A model generated the notes under the pieces. That model made no database searches. It saw only the letters and a program-made list of their open reading frames with translations, and was not told where the DNA came from. Below are positions 32,562-43,309 of a stretch of 64,000 bases of DNA, piece by piece. Origin of the DNA: Streptomyces sp. NBC_00237 (GTDB lineage: Bacteria; Actinomycetota; Actinomycetes; Streptomycetales; Streptomycetaceae); assembly GCF_026342435.1 (NCBI RefSeq), contig NZ_JAPEMT010000001.1, positions 2,908,501-2,972,500 of the forward strand. The letters are read 5' to 3'. The translations under genes and the position numbers were made by a program. How positions within the stretch are numbered: position 1 is the stretch's first letter; every line of letters begins with the position of its first letter.

Positions 32562-33754
32562 GCAACGCCGACCTCACCGGACGGTGGCAGAACGCCCTCA
32601 CCGACAACTACGGCACCCCGAAGCTCGCCCTCGTCCGAGGCGAAGGCTCCACCCTCTGGGACGCCGACGGCAAGGAATACGCCGATTTCGTCGGCGGCAT
32701 CGCGGTCAACGCCCTCGGCCACGCCCACCCCGCGATCGTCGAGGCGGTCTCCCGCCAGATCGGCTCCCTCGGCCACGTCTCCAACCTCTTCGTCGCCGAG
32801 CCCCCCGTCGCCCTCGCCGAGCGGATCATCGAGCTCTCCGGTCGTCCCGGCAAGGTGTACTTCTGCAACTCCGGCGCCGAGGCCAACGAGGCCGCCTTCA
32901 AGATCGGCCGCCTCACCGGCCGCACCCACATGGTCGCCACCACCGGTGGCTTCCACGGCCGCACCATGGGTGCCCTGGCCCTCACCGGCCAGGAGGGCAA
33001 GCGCACGCCCTTCCTCCCGCTCCCCGGCGACGTCACCCACGTACCGTACGGAGACGTGGAAGCCCTCCGCGAGGCCGTCACCGAGGACACCGCGCTCCTG
33101 ATCATCGAGCCGATCCAGGGCGAGCTCGGCGTCGTCGTGCCCCCGCCCGGCTACCTCGTGGCGGCCCGCGAGATCACCCGCGCCACCGGCACCCTCCTCG
33201 TCCTCGACGAGATCCAGACCGGCACGGGACGCACCGGCCACTTCCTCGCCCACCAGGCCGAAGAGGGCATCGACCCGGACCTCGTCACCCTCGCCAAGGG
33301 CCTCGGCGGCGGCCTCCCGCTCGGCGCGACCGTCGCGTACGGACCGGCCGCCGACCTCCTGATGCCCGGCCACCACGGCTCCACCTTCGGCGGCAACCCC
33401 GTAGCGTGCGCCGCCGGACTCGCCGTCCTGGAGACCATCGCCGCCGACGGTCTCCTCGACGCGACCAAGCGCAAGGGCGAGAAGCTGCGTGACGGAATCC
33501 AGTCACTCGGACACCCGTTGGTCTCCCACGTCAGGGGTGCGGGCCTGCTCCTGGGTATCGTCTTGTCCGAGTCCCTCGCTCCCCAGGTGCAGCAGGCGGC
33601 TCAGGACGCCGGTTTCCTGGTGAACGCGCCCGCCCCCGATGTCGTACGGCTCATGCCCGCCCTGACCATGGGCGACGACGTGGTGGACGCGTTCCTCCAG
33701 GCCCTTCCCGGCGTTCTCGACACGGCACACGGGGACCAACGATCCGGAGAATGA
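32558..33754 (+). CDS. argD: Acetylornithine aminotransferase
   Basis: It is a class III PLP aminotransferase converting N-acetylglutamate semialdehyde to N-acetylornithine. In 398 residues: [49 protein letters not shown] and the PLP lysine in [13 protein letters not shown] (Lys247). Start overlaps argB and stop overlaps argR, each by ATGA. Confidence 0.97.
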   Translation: MSNADLTGRWQNALTDNYGTPKLALVRGEGSTLWDADGKEYADFVGGIAVNALGHAHPAIVEAVSRQIGSLGHVSNLFVAEPPVALAERIIELSGRPGKVYFCNSGAEANEAAFKIGRLTGRTHMVATTGGFHGRTMGALALTGQEGKRTPFLPLPGDVTHVPYGDVEALREAVTEDTALLIIEPIQGELGVVVPPPGYLVAAREITRATGTLLVLDEIQTGTGRTGHFLAHQAEEGIDPDLVTLAKGLGGGLPLGATVAYGPAADLLMPGHHGSTFGGNPVACAAGLAVLETIAADGLLDATKRKGEKLRDGIQSLGHPLVSHVRGAGLLLGIVLSESLAPQVQQAAQDAGFLVNAPAPDVVRLMPALTMGDDVVDAFLQALPGVLDTAHGDQRSGE

Positions 33755-34320
33755 CGCAGATGACCGAGGCGCAGGCGCGGGACAACGAACACGGCGGCAA
33801 CGGGGGCAACGGCGGTCCCGCCGTACCCCAGACCCGGACCGCGCGCCACCGCCGGATCGTGGACATCCTCAACCGGCAGCCGGTGCGCTCGCAGAGCCAG
33901 CTCGCCAGGCTCCTCAGCGACGACGGGCTGAGCGTCACCCAGGCGACGCTCAGCCGCGACCTCGACGAGCTCGGCGCGGTGAAGATCCGCAACACCGGCG
34001 GCGAGTTGATCTACGCGGTCCCCAGCGAGGGCGGCTTCCGCACCCCGCAGGCACCGCTCGGGGAGTCCGCGAAGGAGGAGCGGATGAGCCGCCTCGCCGC
34101 AGAACTCCTGATCTCCGCCGAAGCCTCGGCCAACCTCGTCGTGCTGCGCACCCCGCCCGGCGCCGCCCAGTTCCTGGCCTCGGCCATCGACCAGGCGGAG
34201 CTGCGCGCGATCCTCGGCACCATCGCGGGCGACGACACGCTGATGCTGATCAGCCGCGACCCGGCGGGCGGCCAGGCCCTGGCCGACCACCTGCTGCGCC
34301 TCGCGCAGAAGGAGCGGTAG
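33751..34320 (+). CDS. argR: Arginine repressor
   Basis: The 189-residue product has an N-terminal winged helix ([38 protein letters not shown]) after a 25-residue Gly/Asn-rich lead, and a C-terminal arginine-binding hexamerisation domain ([34 protein letters not shown]). It should bind the boxes at argC and argH, closing a feedback loop since it lies in the operon it controls. The last 12 bases with the stop (AAGGAGCGGTAG) are duplicated immediately after the gene. Confidence 0.96.
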   Translation: MTQMTEAQARDNEHGGNGGNGGPAVPQTRTARHRRIVDILNRQPVRSQSQLARLLSDDGLSVTQATLSRDLDELGAVKIRNTGGELIYAVPSEGGFRTPQAPLGESAKEERMSRLAAELLISAEASANLVVLRTPPGAAQFLASAIDQAELRAILGTIAGDDTLMLISRDPAGGQALADHLLRLAQKER

Positions 34321-34408
34321 AAGGAGCGGTAGAGGGAGCGTTCGTCAGCCGTCGGCCTGGCTGTCCGGTCTGAGGCATCGGGGCTGGTGCGGTCGCCGCA
34401 CGTACGCG

Positions 34409-35107
34409 TCAGTAGCGGGTGACGGCCGTCTCCCCGCGCACCGTCCCGATGGCGATATGGGGCTTACGCGCCGGATCCGCCCAGCGCAGGATCCGCCGCA
34501 TCGCCTCCTTCGGCACGGACACGCAACCGGCCGTCGCCCCGTCCCCGTTGACGTGCAGGAAGATGCCCGCGCCCCGCCCGCGTACGGGCTTGGCGTAGTT
34601 GAAGTCGATGAGCAGCGCGTGCGCGTACTGCACCCCGTACGCGTCCAGCTTCTCGGCCTCGCCCGCCCGGCAGTCCTTCGGGAGCCCCTCCACCCACCGG
34701 TTGTACGAGCGCGAGAGGTTGTCCTGACACCACCACGACCGCGCCCCGATCCGCCGGTACGCGACATCCGTCCCCCGGGGCGCGCTCTCGGTCCCGAACC
34801 CGTACGGCAGCCCGTACAGCCCCGTCGGCGTCGTGTTCGTGCTCTGCACACGCACCGCCCCCTCGACGAGCCCCTTCGCCCCGAACCGCGCCGGGGCACT
34901 CCCCACCTCGGTCCACTTCCGCCCCCGGAGCTCCCACCAGGTCACGGTCCCCGTGGTGGCCCGCACGTCGTCGGCGACGGCGGTGACGAGCTGCCGCCCG
35001 CCGCCGGTGTCGGCCATCCGCTCCGGAAGCGGAGCCGCCGGAGTGTCCGGGGCGAGCAGGAGGGACACCAGGACGGCACAACCGGCGGCGACGCGCGTGA
35101 GGATCAT
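34409..35107 (-). CDS. Secreted L,D-transpeptidase (YkuD-like)
   Basis: The 232-residue product has a signal peptide (MILTRVAAGCAVLVSLLLAP) and the L,D-transpeptidase active-site pattern H-x-N-x10-15-G-C-V, seen as FLHVNGDGATAGCVSVP with Cys195. Such enzymes make 3-3 crosslinks in peptidoglycan or attach proteins. No other named domain is visible. It is downstream of ndh on the same strand and convergent with argR. Confidence 0.87.
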   Translation of the reverse strand: MILTRVAAGCAVLVSLLLAPDTPAAPLPERMADTGGGRQLVTAVADDVRATTGTVTWWELRGRKWTEVGSAPARFGAKGLVEGAVRVQSTNTTPTGLYGLPYGFGTESAPRGTDVAYRRIGARSWWCQDNLSRSYNRWVEGLPKDCRAGEAEKLDAYGVQYAHALLIDFNYAKPVRGRGAGIFLHVNGDGATAGCVSVPKEAMRRILRWADPARKPHIAIGTVRGETAVTRY

Positions 35108-35191
35108 GCCCCGACGTTACGAAGCCTTCAGCGGCGGAAGCGGCAACGCCACGGCCCCTTGAGCCCCTCGGGGGCGTCGGCCGGTCGCCGT

Positions 35192-36550
35192 CTACACCCC
35201 GGCCCGCAACTGCTCGCTGTACTTCTTCACCTCGTCCGGCGACAGATACGCCTTCGTCTGCTCGAAGTCCTGGAGCGTCTTCGGCTTGTTGTCCTGGAAG
35301 CCGGTACGGACGAAGTCGTCGCCCGCCACCGCGTTGAGCCCCCAGTTGACCACCACCCGCGCCCGAGCCGTCAGCGTCGGCAGCGCCATCACGTGGTAGC
35401 CGCGCGCCACCACCTGGGCGGGCAGGCCGTGGAGTTCGATGCCGAGCGGCTTGGAGACGGCGTCCGCGCCGCCCAGGTCCACGACCAGGCCGAGGTCCTT
35501 GTGGATGTACGGCTTGAGCGGGGTGCCCGACATGCTCGCCACGATGTTGTCCGCGAGCACCTTCCCCTGCCGCTGCGCGTGCTGCGCGGTCGGCGGGCAG
35601 ATCGCGTCGCCGCCCTTCGCGACGTCGGGCACCGCCGCCACGTCCCCGGCCGCGTAGAGGCCGTCGTAACCCGGCACCTTCAGGTGGTCGGAGGAGATGA
35701 TCCGGCCCCGGACGGTCTCCGCGCCCAGCGTGGTGACCAGCGGCGACGCGGCGACGCCCGCCGTCCAGATCAGGGTGCGGGAGGGCAGGGTGCGGCCGTC
35801 CGTGAGCTTGATGGTGGTCTCGTCGACGGACGCCACCGACGTGCCCAGCGAGAACTCGATCCCCCGCTCCCGCAGCATCGCCATCGCCTTGATGCCGAGC
35901 CGCTCGCCCAGCTCCGGGAGGAGCCGGGGGGCCACGTCCACCAGGTGCCAGCGGACCAGCGAGGGGTCCAGACGGGGGTACCGCTTGAGGGCGTTGGTGG
36001 TGAGGCGTTGCAGGCAGGCGGCGGTCTCCACGCCCGCGTAGCCGCCGCCGACCACCACGAACTGGAGCCGCGCCCTGCGCTCCTCCTCGTCGACGGCGGC
36101 TGCCGCCAGGTCGAGCTGGGCGATCACGTGGTCGCGGATGTACGCGGCCTGCCCGAGGGTCTTCACGCCGAGCGCGTGGTCCGTGAGCCCCGGGATGTCG
36201 AAGGTGCGGGTGGTGGACCCGGCGGCGATGACCAGGTGGTCGTACGGCTTGACCGTCACCTCGCCCGTCGTGCGGCGGACGACGCACGCCTTGGCGGCGG
36301 CGTCGATGCCGATGCAGACCCCGGGCACGATCTTCGTACGGCGCAGCCGCCGACGGAGCGAGACCGCGACGGACTGGGGGGTCAGGACGCCCGCCGCCAC
36401 GTGCGGCAGCAGGGGGAGGTAGAGCTGGTAGTCCTGTGGGGAGATCAGGATCAGTTCGGCGTCGCGCGGGGAGAGCTTGCGCTCCAGGCGGTGCAGGCAC
36501 TCGATCCCGACGAAGCCTGCGCCGACCACCACAATCCTCGGTCGCGTCAT
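35192..36550 (-). CDS. ndh: Type II NADH dehydrogenase
   Basis: It is a non-proton-pumping NADH:quinone oxidoreductase of 452 residues. Two dinucleotide-binding motifs are seen: FAD, RIVVVGAGFVGIECLHRL; NADH, FVVVGGGYAGVETAACL; also LIWTAGV and YAAGDVAAVPD. The C-terminal part supplies membrane attachment. ATG 36550 is chosen with AAGGAG about 12 bases before; upstream residues in the same frame do not fit. It is divergent from argH. Confidence 0.94.
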   Translation of the reverse strand: MTRPRIVVVGAGFVGIECLHRLERKLSPRDAELILISPQDYQLYLPLLPHVAAGVLTPQSVAVSLRRRLRRTKIVPGVCIGIDAAAKACVVRRTTGEVTVKPYDHLVIAAGSTTRTFDIPGLTDHALGVKTLGQAAYIRDHVIAQLDLAAAAVDEEERRARLQFVVVGGGYAGVETAACLQRLTTNALKRYPRLDPSLVRWHLVDVAPRLLPELGERLGIKAMAMLRERGIEFSLGTSVASVDETTIKLTDGRTLPSRTLIWTAGVAASPLVTTLGAETVRGRIISSDHLKVPGYDGLYAAGDVAAVPDVAKGGDAICPPTAQHAQRQGKVLADNIVASMSGTPLKPYIHKDLGLVVDLGGADAVSKPLGIELHGLPAQVVARGYHVMALPTLTARARVVVNWGLNAVAGDDFVRTGFQDNKPKTLQDFEQTKAYLSPDEVKKYSEQLRAGV

Positions 36551-36704
36551 CGTGTCCACTGCTCCTTCGCTCCGGCGGGAATCGCGGAAATCGTCTCCAG
36601 CATCGGCGCTCACTCGCCTGCCCGCTCGTTGGCGGGGGATTCGCGGGGCATCCGGGGGAGATCGCAGGGAGCCGCGGGTTCCCCCACACGGGTGACCCGG
36701 AGCT

Positions 36705-36740
36705 TTGACAAAACATACGGACCTCTGCATAGTTATGCCC
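36705..36740 (+). promoter_or_regulatory. argH promoter with ARG box
   Basis: TTGACA (36705-36710) and CATAGT (36728-36733) have a 17-bp spacer. GCATA-GT-TATGC (36727-36738) is a perfect inverted repeat overlapping the -10, as expected for an ArgR site. Confidence 0.85.
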
Positions 36741-36782
36741 ATCCTCCGCGTGGGGAGGAGGCAGTACATCGACACCTCATGA

Positions 36783-38222
<1,440 letters not shown>

Positions 38223-38229
38223 TCATGAA

Positions 38230-38268
38230 CGCCGCAGGGCCCGGACGCCTCGTCCGGGCCCTGCGGCG
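38230..38268 (+). terminator. Strong terminator after argH
   Basis: A perfect 17-bp stem starting CGCCGCAGGGCCCGGAC with a 5-base loop (GCCTC). Confidence 0.92.
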
Positions 38269-38317
38269 CGTCGTGCGTCACTTCCGCAGGCCCGGCATTC
38301 CGCCCGTCCGGCCCGCG

Positions 38318-38348
38318 TGAGACGTCAACGTCTCATTCGGGCTATCCT
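38318..38348 (+). promoter_or_regulatory. TetR operator and leaderless promoter
   Basis: TGAGACGT-CA-ACGTCTCA (38318-38335) is a perfect inverted repeat; a -10 TATCCT follows at 38343-38348, six bases before the tetR ATG. The repeat covers the -35 position, so binding should shut off the tetR-MFS pair. Confidence 0.8.
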
Positions 38349-38354
38349 CGTCTC

Positions 38355-38903
38355 ATGACAGTCGACCGCGACCGCGTCCTCCGCTCCGCCGCCGCCCTCC
38401 TCACCCGCAAGGCCACCGCGACCATGGACGAGGTCGCCAGGGCCGCAGGCATCGGACGCGCCACCCTGCACCGGCACTTCGCCGGTCGTGACGCCCTCAT
38501 CAAGGCACTCGAAGACCTCGGGCTCCGCGAGCTCGACGCGGCTCTCGACGCGGCCCGCCTCGACGAGGACACCGCGACCGAGGCCCTGCGCCGCCTCATC
38601 GCCGGATCCGAACCCGCCGCCGGGCTCTTCGCCTTCCTCATCACCGAGAACCAGCTCTTCGAGGGCGAGCAGAACCAGGGCTGGGACCGCATCGACGCCC
38701 GCATCGCCGCCCTCTTCCGGCGCGGCCAGGAGAGCGGCGAATTCCGGATCGACCTCGGCCCGGCCTGGCTGACCGACGCCCTGTACGGGCTCGTCACCTC
38801 CGCCGCCTGGTCGATCCAGGACGGCCGCAGCGCCGGCAAGGACTACCAGCACATGATCGTCGAGTTGCTGCTCGGCGGTGTACGACGGAGCGTGGAGAAA
38901 TGA
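38355..38903 (+). CDS. TetR-family repressor
   Basis: The 182-residue product has an N-terminal helix-turn-helix (RVLRSAAALLTRKATATMDE, ARAAGIGRATLHRHFAGRDAL) and a variable helical ligand domain. The transcript appears leaderless. Its stop overlaps the ATG of the exporter gene (ATGA), so regulator and pump are one operon; the inverted repeat upstream is the likely operator, and the pump's substrate the likely inducer. Confidence 0.93.
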   Translation: MTVDRDRVLRSAAALLTRKATATMDEVARAAGIGRATLHRHFAGRDALIKALEDLGLRELDAALDAARLDEDTATEALRRLIAGSEPAAGLFAFLITENQLFEGEQNQGWDRIDARIAALFRRGQESGEFRIDLGPAWLTDALYGLVTSAAWSIQDGRSAGKDYQHMIVELLLGGVRRSVEK

Positions 38904-40447
38904 CAAGCACCGAACAGCGGCACCAGGAACAGGGCTCCGGGGGGACAGCCAGCCCCGGACGCTGGCTCGCCCTCGCGGTGCTCGTCTTCGCCGTGCTCCT
39001 GGTGGCCGTCGACGCCACGGTCCTCGGCCTCGCGACCCCGTTCCTGAGCGAGGACCTGAAACCTTCCGGCACCCAGCTCCTGTGGATCGGCGACGTCTAC
39101 TCGTTCGTCATCGCGGGCCTGCTCGTGTCCATGGGCAGCCTCGGCGACCGGATCGGCCGCAAGAAACTGCTGCTCACGGGTGCCGTCGCGTTCGGTGCGG
39201 TGTCCGTGCTCAACGCGTACGCCACCAGCCCCGAGATGATGATCGTCGCCCGCGCGCTGCTCGGCGTCGCCGGTGCGACCCTCATGCCGTCCACCCTCGC
39301 GCTGATCCGCAACATCTTCCACGACCCCAAGGAACGCAGCCTCGCGGTCGGCATCTGGGGTGCCGCCGCCTCCGCCGGTGCGGCCGTCGGCCCGGTCGTC
39401 GGCGGATTCCTCCTCGAACACTTCTGGTGGGGGTCGGTCTTCCTCATCAACCTCCCGGTCATGGCCGTCCTCGTCGTCGTCGGCATCAAGCTGCTGCCCG
39501 AGTCCAAGGACCCCTCGCCCGGGCCGTGGGACGTACTCAGCGTGCTGCTCTCGCTGGTCGGCATGGTCGCCGTCGTGTACGCCATCAAGGAGGCCGCGGT
39601 ACACGGCTTCCGCTGGGACATCGCCGTCGCGGCCGTCGTCGGCCTCGGCGCGCTGTACTGGTTCGTACGCCGCCAACGCACCTTGGAATCACCGCTCCTG
39701 GACATGCGGCTCTTCCAGCACCGAGGCTTCTCCGGTGCGGTGCTCGCCGACCTGCTGACCATCCTCGGCCTGTCCGGTCTGGTCTTCTTCCTCTCCCAGT
39801 TCCTCCAACTGGTCCAGGAACGCTCCCCGTTGAATGCCGGACTCATCGAACTCCCGGCCGCCGTCGGCGCGGTGGGCGCCGGCCTGACCGCCGGATTCCT
39901 GGCCCGCCGTACGTCCGTACGCCTCGCGGTGTCGGGCGGCCTGACCGCCGTCGGCCTCTCCCTCGCCGCGTGCACGCTGATGACCTCCGACACCGGAGTG
40001 GTGGCGCTCGGCTGCGCGCTCTTCCTCGGCGGCCTCGGCGCGGGCCTCGCCTTCACGGTCACCGCCGACGTCATCCTCTCCAGCGTGCCCAAGGAACAGG
40101 CGGGTGCCGCGTCCGCCGTCTCGGAGACCGCCTACGAACTCGGCGCGGCCCTCGGCATCGCCCTGCTCGGCTCCATCGTCACCGGCATCTACCGGGGCTT
40201 CCCGGTCCCGGACGGGGTTCCGGCCGACGTCTCGGCGGCGGCGCACGACTCGCTCGGCGGGGCCGTGGAGGCGGCCACCCGGCTGCCGCAGGACCAGTCC
40301 GCCGCCCTGCTGACGGCCGCCCGGGACTCCTTCACCGACGGCTTCCAGACCGCCGCCCTCATCGGCGCGCTGGTGCTGCTCGCGACGGCGTGCGCGGCGT
40401 GGTTCATGCTGCGCGGCCAGAAGCTCGAAGAGGGCATCGAGCACTGA
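38900..40447 (+). CDS. MFS drug exporter, DHA2 (EmrB/QacA) type
   Basis: The 515-residue product has about 14 transmembrane helices and DHA2 motifs: LVAVDATVLGLATPFLSEDL (motif D1-like), GDRIGRKKLLLTG (motif A), LLGVAGATLMPSTLALIRN (motif B) and GPVVGGFLLEHFWWGSVFLINLP (motif C) within their helices. It is a proton-driven multidrug exporter, controlled by the TetR just upstream. The C-terminal end with its stop is duplicated: 24 bp at 40438-40461 recur at 40464-40487. Confidence 0.93.
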   Translation: MTSTEQRHQEQGSGGTASPGRWLALAVLVFAVLLVAVDATVLGLATPFLSEDLKPSGTQLLWIGDVYSFVIAGLLVSMGSLGDRIGRKKLLLTGAVAFGAVSVLNAYATSPEMMIVARALLGVAGATLMPSTLALIRNIFHDPKERSLAVGIWGAAASAGAAVGPVVGGFLLEHFWWGSVFLINLPVMAVLVVVGIKLLPESKDPSPGPWDVLSVLLSLVGMVAVVYAIKEAAVHGFRWDIAVAAVVGLGALYWFVRRQRTLESPLLDMRLFQHRGFSGAVLADLLTILGLSGLVFFLSQFLQLVQERSPLNAGLIELPAAVGAVGAGLTAGFLARRTSVRLAVSGGLTAVGLSLAACTLMTSDTGVVALGCALFLGGLGAGLAFTVTADVILSSVPKEQAGAASAVSETAYELGAALGIALLGSIVTGIYRGFPVPDGVPADVSAAAHDSLGGAVEAATRLPQDQSAALLTAARDSFTDGFQTAALIGALVLLATACAAWFMLRGQKLEEGIEH

Positions 40448-40487
40448 CGTACGCGGGAAACACCGAGCACTGACGTACGCGGGAAAC
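40438..40487. repeat. 24-bp direct repeat duplicating the end of the MFS gene
   Basis: The 24 bp beginning CGAGCACTGACGTACGCGGG occur at 40438-40461 and, two bases on, at 40464-40487, each copy with the TGA. Confidence 0.9.
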
Positions 40488-40510
40488 GCGAATGGCACGC
40501 ACACATGGAC

Positions 40511-40554
40511 ACGGGAGAGGGCCCGCCGGACGGTTCCGGCGGGCCCTCTCCCGT
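40511..40554. terminator. Bidirectional terminator, 20-bp perfect stem
   Basis: ACGGGAGAGGGCCCGCCGGA pairs completely with its complement around a CGGT loop. It is shared by the MFS gene and the convergent plsC gene. Confidence 0.95.
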
Positions 40555-40570
40555 ATCGAATCGGCTGCGG

Positions 40571-41242
40571 TCAGGCGGCCTTGGCCTTCGTGGCGTACAT
40601 GTCGACGTACTCCTGACCCGACAGCTGCATGACCTCCGACATCACCGAGTCGGTCACCGCCCGCAGCACGTACCGGTCGCGGTCCATGCCCTCGTAGCGC
40701 GAGAACTCCATCGGCTTGCCGAAGCGCACCGTCACCTTGCCGGGGCGCGGCAGGCCCGCGCCGCCCGGCTGGATCTTGTCGGTGCCGATCATCGCGAACG
40801 GGATCACCGGGGCGCCCGTCATGAGCGTCAGTCGGGCGATGCCGGTGCGGCCCCGGTACAGGCGGCCGTCGGGGGAGCGGGTGCCCTCGGGGTAGATCGA
40901 GAACATCTTGCCCTCCTCCAGCACCCGGCGGCCGGTCATCAGCGCCGCGACGCCCCCGCGCCCGCCGTCCCGGTCGACCGGGATCATGCCGCAGCTGGTG
41001 AAGAACCACGCCATGAGGCGGCCCTTGAGGCCCTTGCCCGTGACGTACTCGTCCTTGCCGATGTAGTGGACGGGGCGGTCCAGGCAGATCGGCATGATCA
41101 TCGAGTCGATGAAGGTGAGGTGATTCCCGGCGAGGATCACCGGACCCGTCCCCGGGATGTTCTCCGCGCCTTCCACCTGGGGGCGGAACATCAGCCGCAG
41201 GATCGGTCCGAGCACTGCCTTGATGAGCCCGAGACGGGACAA
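40571..41242 (-). CDS. plsC: 1-acyl-sn-glycerol-3-phosphate acyltransferase
   Basis: It acylates lysophosphatidic acid in phospholipid synthesis at the membrane. The 223-residue product has the acyltransferase motifs NHLTFID (H41, D46) and YPEGTRSPDG, plus the VIPFAMIGTDKI region. The TTG start is supported by GGAGG eight bases upstream. Its N-terminus is amphipathic/hydrophobic (LIKAVLGPILRLMF), consistent with monotopic membrane binding. Confidence 0.92.
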   Translation of the reverse strand: MSRLGLIKAVLGPILRLMFRPQVEGAENIPGTGPVILAGNHLTFIDSMIMPICLDRPVHYIGKDEYVTGKGLKGRLMAWFFTSCGMIPVDRDGGRGGVAALMTGRRVLEEGKMFSIYPEGTRSPDGRLYRGRTGIARLTLMTGAPVIPFAMIGTDKIQPGGAGLPRPGKVTVRFGKPMEFSRYEGMDRDRYVLRAVTDSVMSEVMQLSGQEYVDMYATKAKAA

Positions 41243-41344
41243 CGGTTCCTCCGAAGTCGTGGGATTCCGGGGTACGGAATCGGGTTTACGCGGGACGGCG
41301 CAGGTGAGGACGATACTCGCGGGTCACTGTTGATCGCACATCGG

Positions 41345-41432
41345 GTTCACCCAGTGGATACGCAGTGTTGACGTGTGTTTGCAGTGCGTTCCGTCCAGTG
41401 TCTCCCCTCCTTCATGCGTACGCGTCTACGAT
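41345..41432 (+). promoter_or_regulatory. PHO-box repeats and promoter of the glycerophosphodiesterase
   Basis: Five adjacent 11-base units (GTTCACCCAGT, GGATACGCAGT, GTTGACGTGTG, TTTGCAGTGCG, TTCCGTCCAGT) occupy 41345-41399, the spacing expected for PhoP direct repeats (GTTCACC type). A -10 TACGAT lies at 41427-41432. The first and third units fit best. Confidence 0.7.
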
Positions 41433-41501
41433 CAGGCCCCCATCGGGGCATGGGCCGGTCAAGTCCGGGTCAAGAACCCGCCAGAACAACAAGGAGATTT
41501 C

Positions 41502-42665
41502 ATGACACACGGTGCGGAATTCGGCCCCGGGCGACGGATGTTGCTGGGCGCGGCGGTCCTCGGAGCGTCCGGTGCCGCCCTCGGAATCTCCGGTACGGCA
41601 CACGCCGCCGAGTCCGCGAGACGTGGCGACGGTCACGGCGGACCGGCGTACAAGCGCCTGCCCGTCCCCACGGTCGTGGCCCACCGGGGGGCCAGCGGCT
41701 ACCGCCCCGAGCACACCCTCGGCTCGTACCAGCTCGCCCTCGACATGGGCGCGCACGTGATCGAGCAGGACCTCGTCCCCACCAAGGACGGTCACCTGGT
41801 CTGCCGCCACGAGAACGACATCACCGGCACCACCGACGTCGCCGACCACCCCGAGTTCGCCGCCCGCAAGACCACCAAGACGGTCGACGGGACGAAACTC
41901 ACGGGCTGGTTCACGGAGGACTTCACCCTCGCCGAGCTGAAGACCCTCCGCACCAAGGAGCGCATCCCGGCCGTCCGTCAGCGCAACACCCTCTACGACG
42001 GCCGCTGGCAGATACCCACCTTCGAGGAGGTGCTGCGCTGGGCCGAGAAGGAGAGCCGCAAGCGCGACCGCCCGGTGTGGCTGCACGTCGAGACGAAGCA
42101 CCCCACCTACTTCCGCGGCTTGGGCCTCGGCCTCGAAGAGCCCCTCGCCCGTCTCCTCCGCAAGTACGGCCGCCACAAAACCAACTCCCCGACGTTCCTC
42201 CAGTCCTTCGAGCCCAGCAGCATGCAGCGCATGGCCAAGCTCGTCTCAGGCCCCCGCGTCGTCCTCCTCGGCGCCGCCACCGACCGCCCCTGGGACTTCG
42301 TCCAGTCCGGCGACCCGCGCACCGTGGCCGACCTGGTCAAGCCCGAGGGCCTGAAGTGGATCTCCACGTACGCCCAGGGCATCGGCCCCAGCCTGGACCT
42401 GGTCATCCCGCGCGACGCCTCCGGCAAGCTCGGCAAGCCGACCACCCTGGTCCGCGACGCCCACGCGAAGAACCTGGTCCTGCACCCCTACACGGCCCGC
42501 AACGAGAACGCCTTCCTGCCCGCCGACTTCCGCAAGGGGACGGACCCGGCCGCCTACGGTGACGCCTTCGCGGCCTTCCGCACCTACTTCGCCACGGGCA
42601 TCGACGGCATCTTCTCCGACAACCCGGACACGGCACTGCTCGCGGCGGCCGACCACCGCCCGTAG
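41502..42665 (+). CDS. glpQ1: Secreted glycerophosphodiester phosphodiesterase
   Basis: It hydrolyses glycerophosphodiesters outside the cell to glycerol 3-phosphate. The 387-residue product has a twin-arginine signal (GPGRRMLLGAAVLGASGAAL) with an AHAA cut near residue 37, and a GDPD TIM barrel: VVAHRGASGYRPEHTLGSY, IEQDLVPTKDGHLVCRHEN, VWLHVETKHP and GIDGIFSDNPD. ATG 41502 follows AAGGAG. In S. coelicolor the glpQ1 gene in this neighbourhood is PhoP-regulated; the PHO-like repeats here fit, so I use that symbol. Confidence 0.9.
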   Translation: MTHGAEFGPGRRMLLGAAVLGASGAALGISGTAHAAESARRGDGHGGPAYKRLPVPTVVAHRGASGYRPEHTLGSYQLALDMGAHVIEQDLVPTKDGHLVCRHENDITGTTDVADHPEFAARKTTKTVDGTKLTGWFTEDFTLAELKTLRTKERIPAVRQRNTLYDGRWQIPTFEEVLRWAEKESRKRDRPVWLHVETKHPTYFRGLGLGLEEPLARLLRKYGRHKTNSPTFLQSFEPSSMQRMAKLVSGPRVVLLGAATDRPWDFVQSGDPRTVADLVKPEGLKWISTYAQGIGPSLDLVIPRDASGKLGKPTTLVRDAHAKNLVLHPYTARNENAFLPADFRKGTDPAAYGDAFAAFRTYFATGIDGIFSDNPDTALLAAADHRP

Positions 42666-42757
42666 CCGCGTCTCCCCCGTGATCAATCCGTTACCCGTAC
42701 GAGTGAGACCCGGCCGGACCGGCAACCGCCGCCGCCCCCGGCCGCGTCCCGCCGGGC

Positions 42758-43273
42758 ATGGATCTACAGCCGCAAGAGGTACAGGCCCTGGCCCCGCTCC
42801 TCGCCGCCGAGGCCGCAGCGGAGGCGATGGGTGCGGGCGTCGACGCAGCCGACCTCGAACAGGCCGTCTGGGTAAGGCTGTTGGAGCAGCCGGGCGGAGT
42901 TCCGCAGGAGCCCGCGGGCTGGCTGCGCGGCGCGGTCCGCGCGGAGGCGCGGCTGGCCCGCCGCCGGGTCGGGCGGGAGACGTCGTACGCCGCCGAGCCT
43001 CCGGCGGCGTACGACGCGGGCCCGGAACCGGCCGTCCTGGCCGCCGAGCGCCGCCGGGCCCTGCGCGCGGCGGTCCGCCGCCTCCCGGCCCGCTGCCGCC
43101 CGCTCCTGGCTCTGTTGTTGTCCCCGTCCGACCCCACCTACCGGGAAATCGCAGGGGAGTTGGGAATGTCACAAGGGAGTTTGGGGCCCATGCGTTCCCG
43201 TTGCCTGGGATGCCTGCGCAGAATGCTCGCGGCGGAGGTTGCGCCCCCTGCGCGCAGGGGAATGGAGCCGTAG
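42758..43273 (+). CDS. Sigma-70 region-4-like (ECF-type) factor
   Basis: The 171-residue product has a helix-turn-helix like sigma region 4 (RRLPARCRPLLALLLSPSDP, YREIAGELGMSQGSLGPMRS, RCLGCLRRML). The N-terminal half (ADLEQAVWVRLLEQPGGVPQ, PAGWLRGAVRAEARLARRR) looks like a shortened region 2 whose core-binding helix is weak. It may be a small ECF sigma factor or only sigma-like. No anti-sigma factor is next to it. Confidence 0.75.
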   Translation: MDLQPQEVQALAPLLAAEAAAEAMGAGVDAADLEQAVWVRLLEQPGGVPQEPAGWLRGAVRAEARLARRRVGRETSYAAEPPAAYDAGPEPAVLAAERRRALRAAVRRLPARCRPLLALLLSPSDPTYREIAGELGMSQGSLGPMRSRCLGCLRRMLAAEVAPPARRGMEP

Positions 43274-43309
43274 AACCGGCCGGTGGAGCGGGCGAGCAGG
43301 AGGCAGCAC

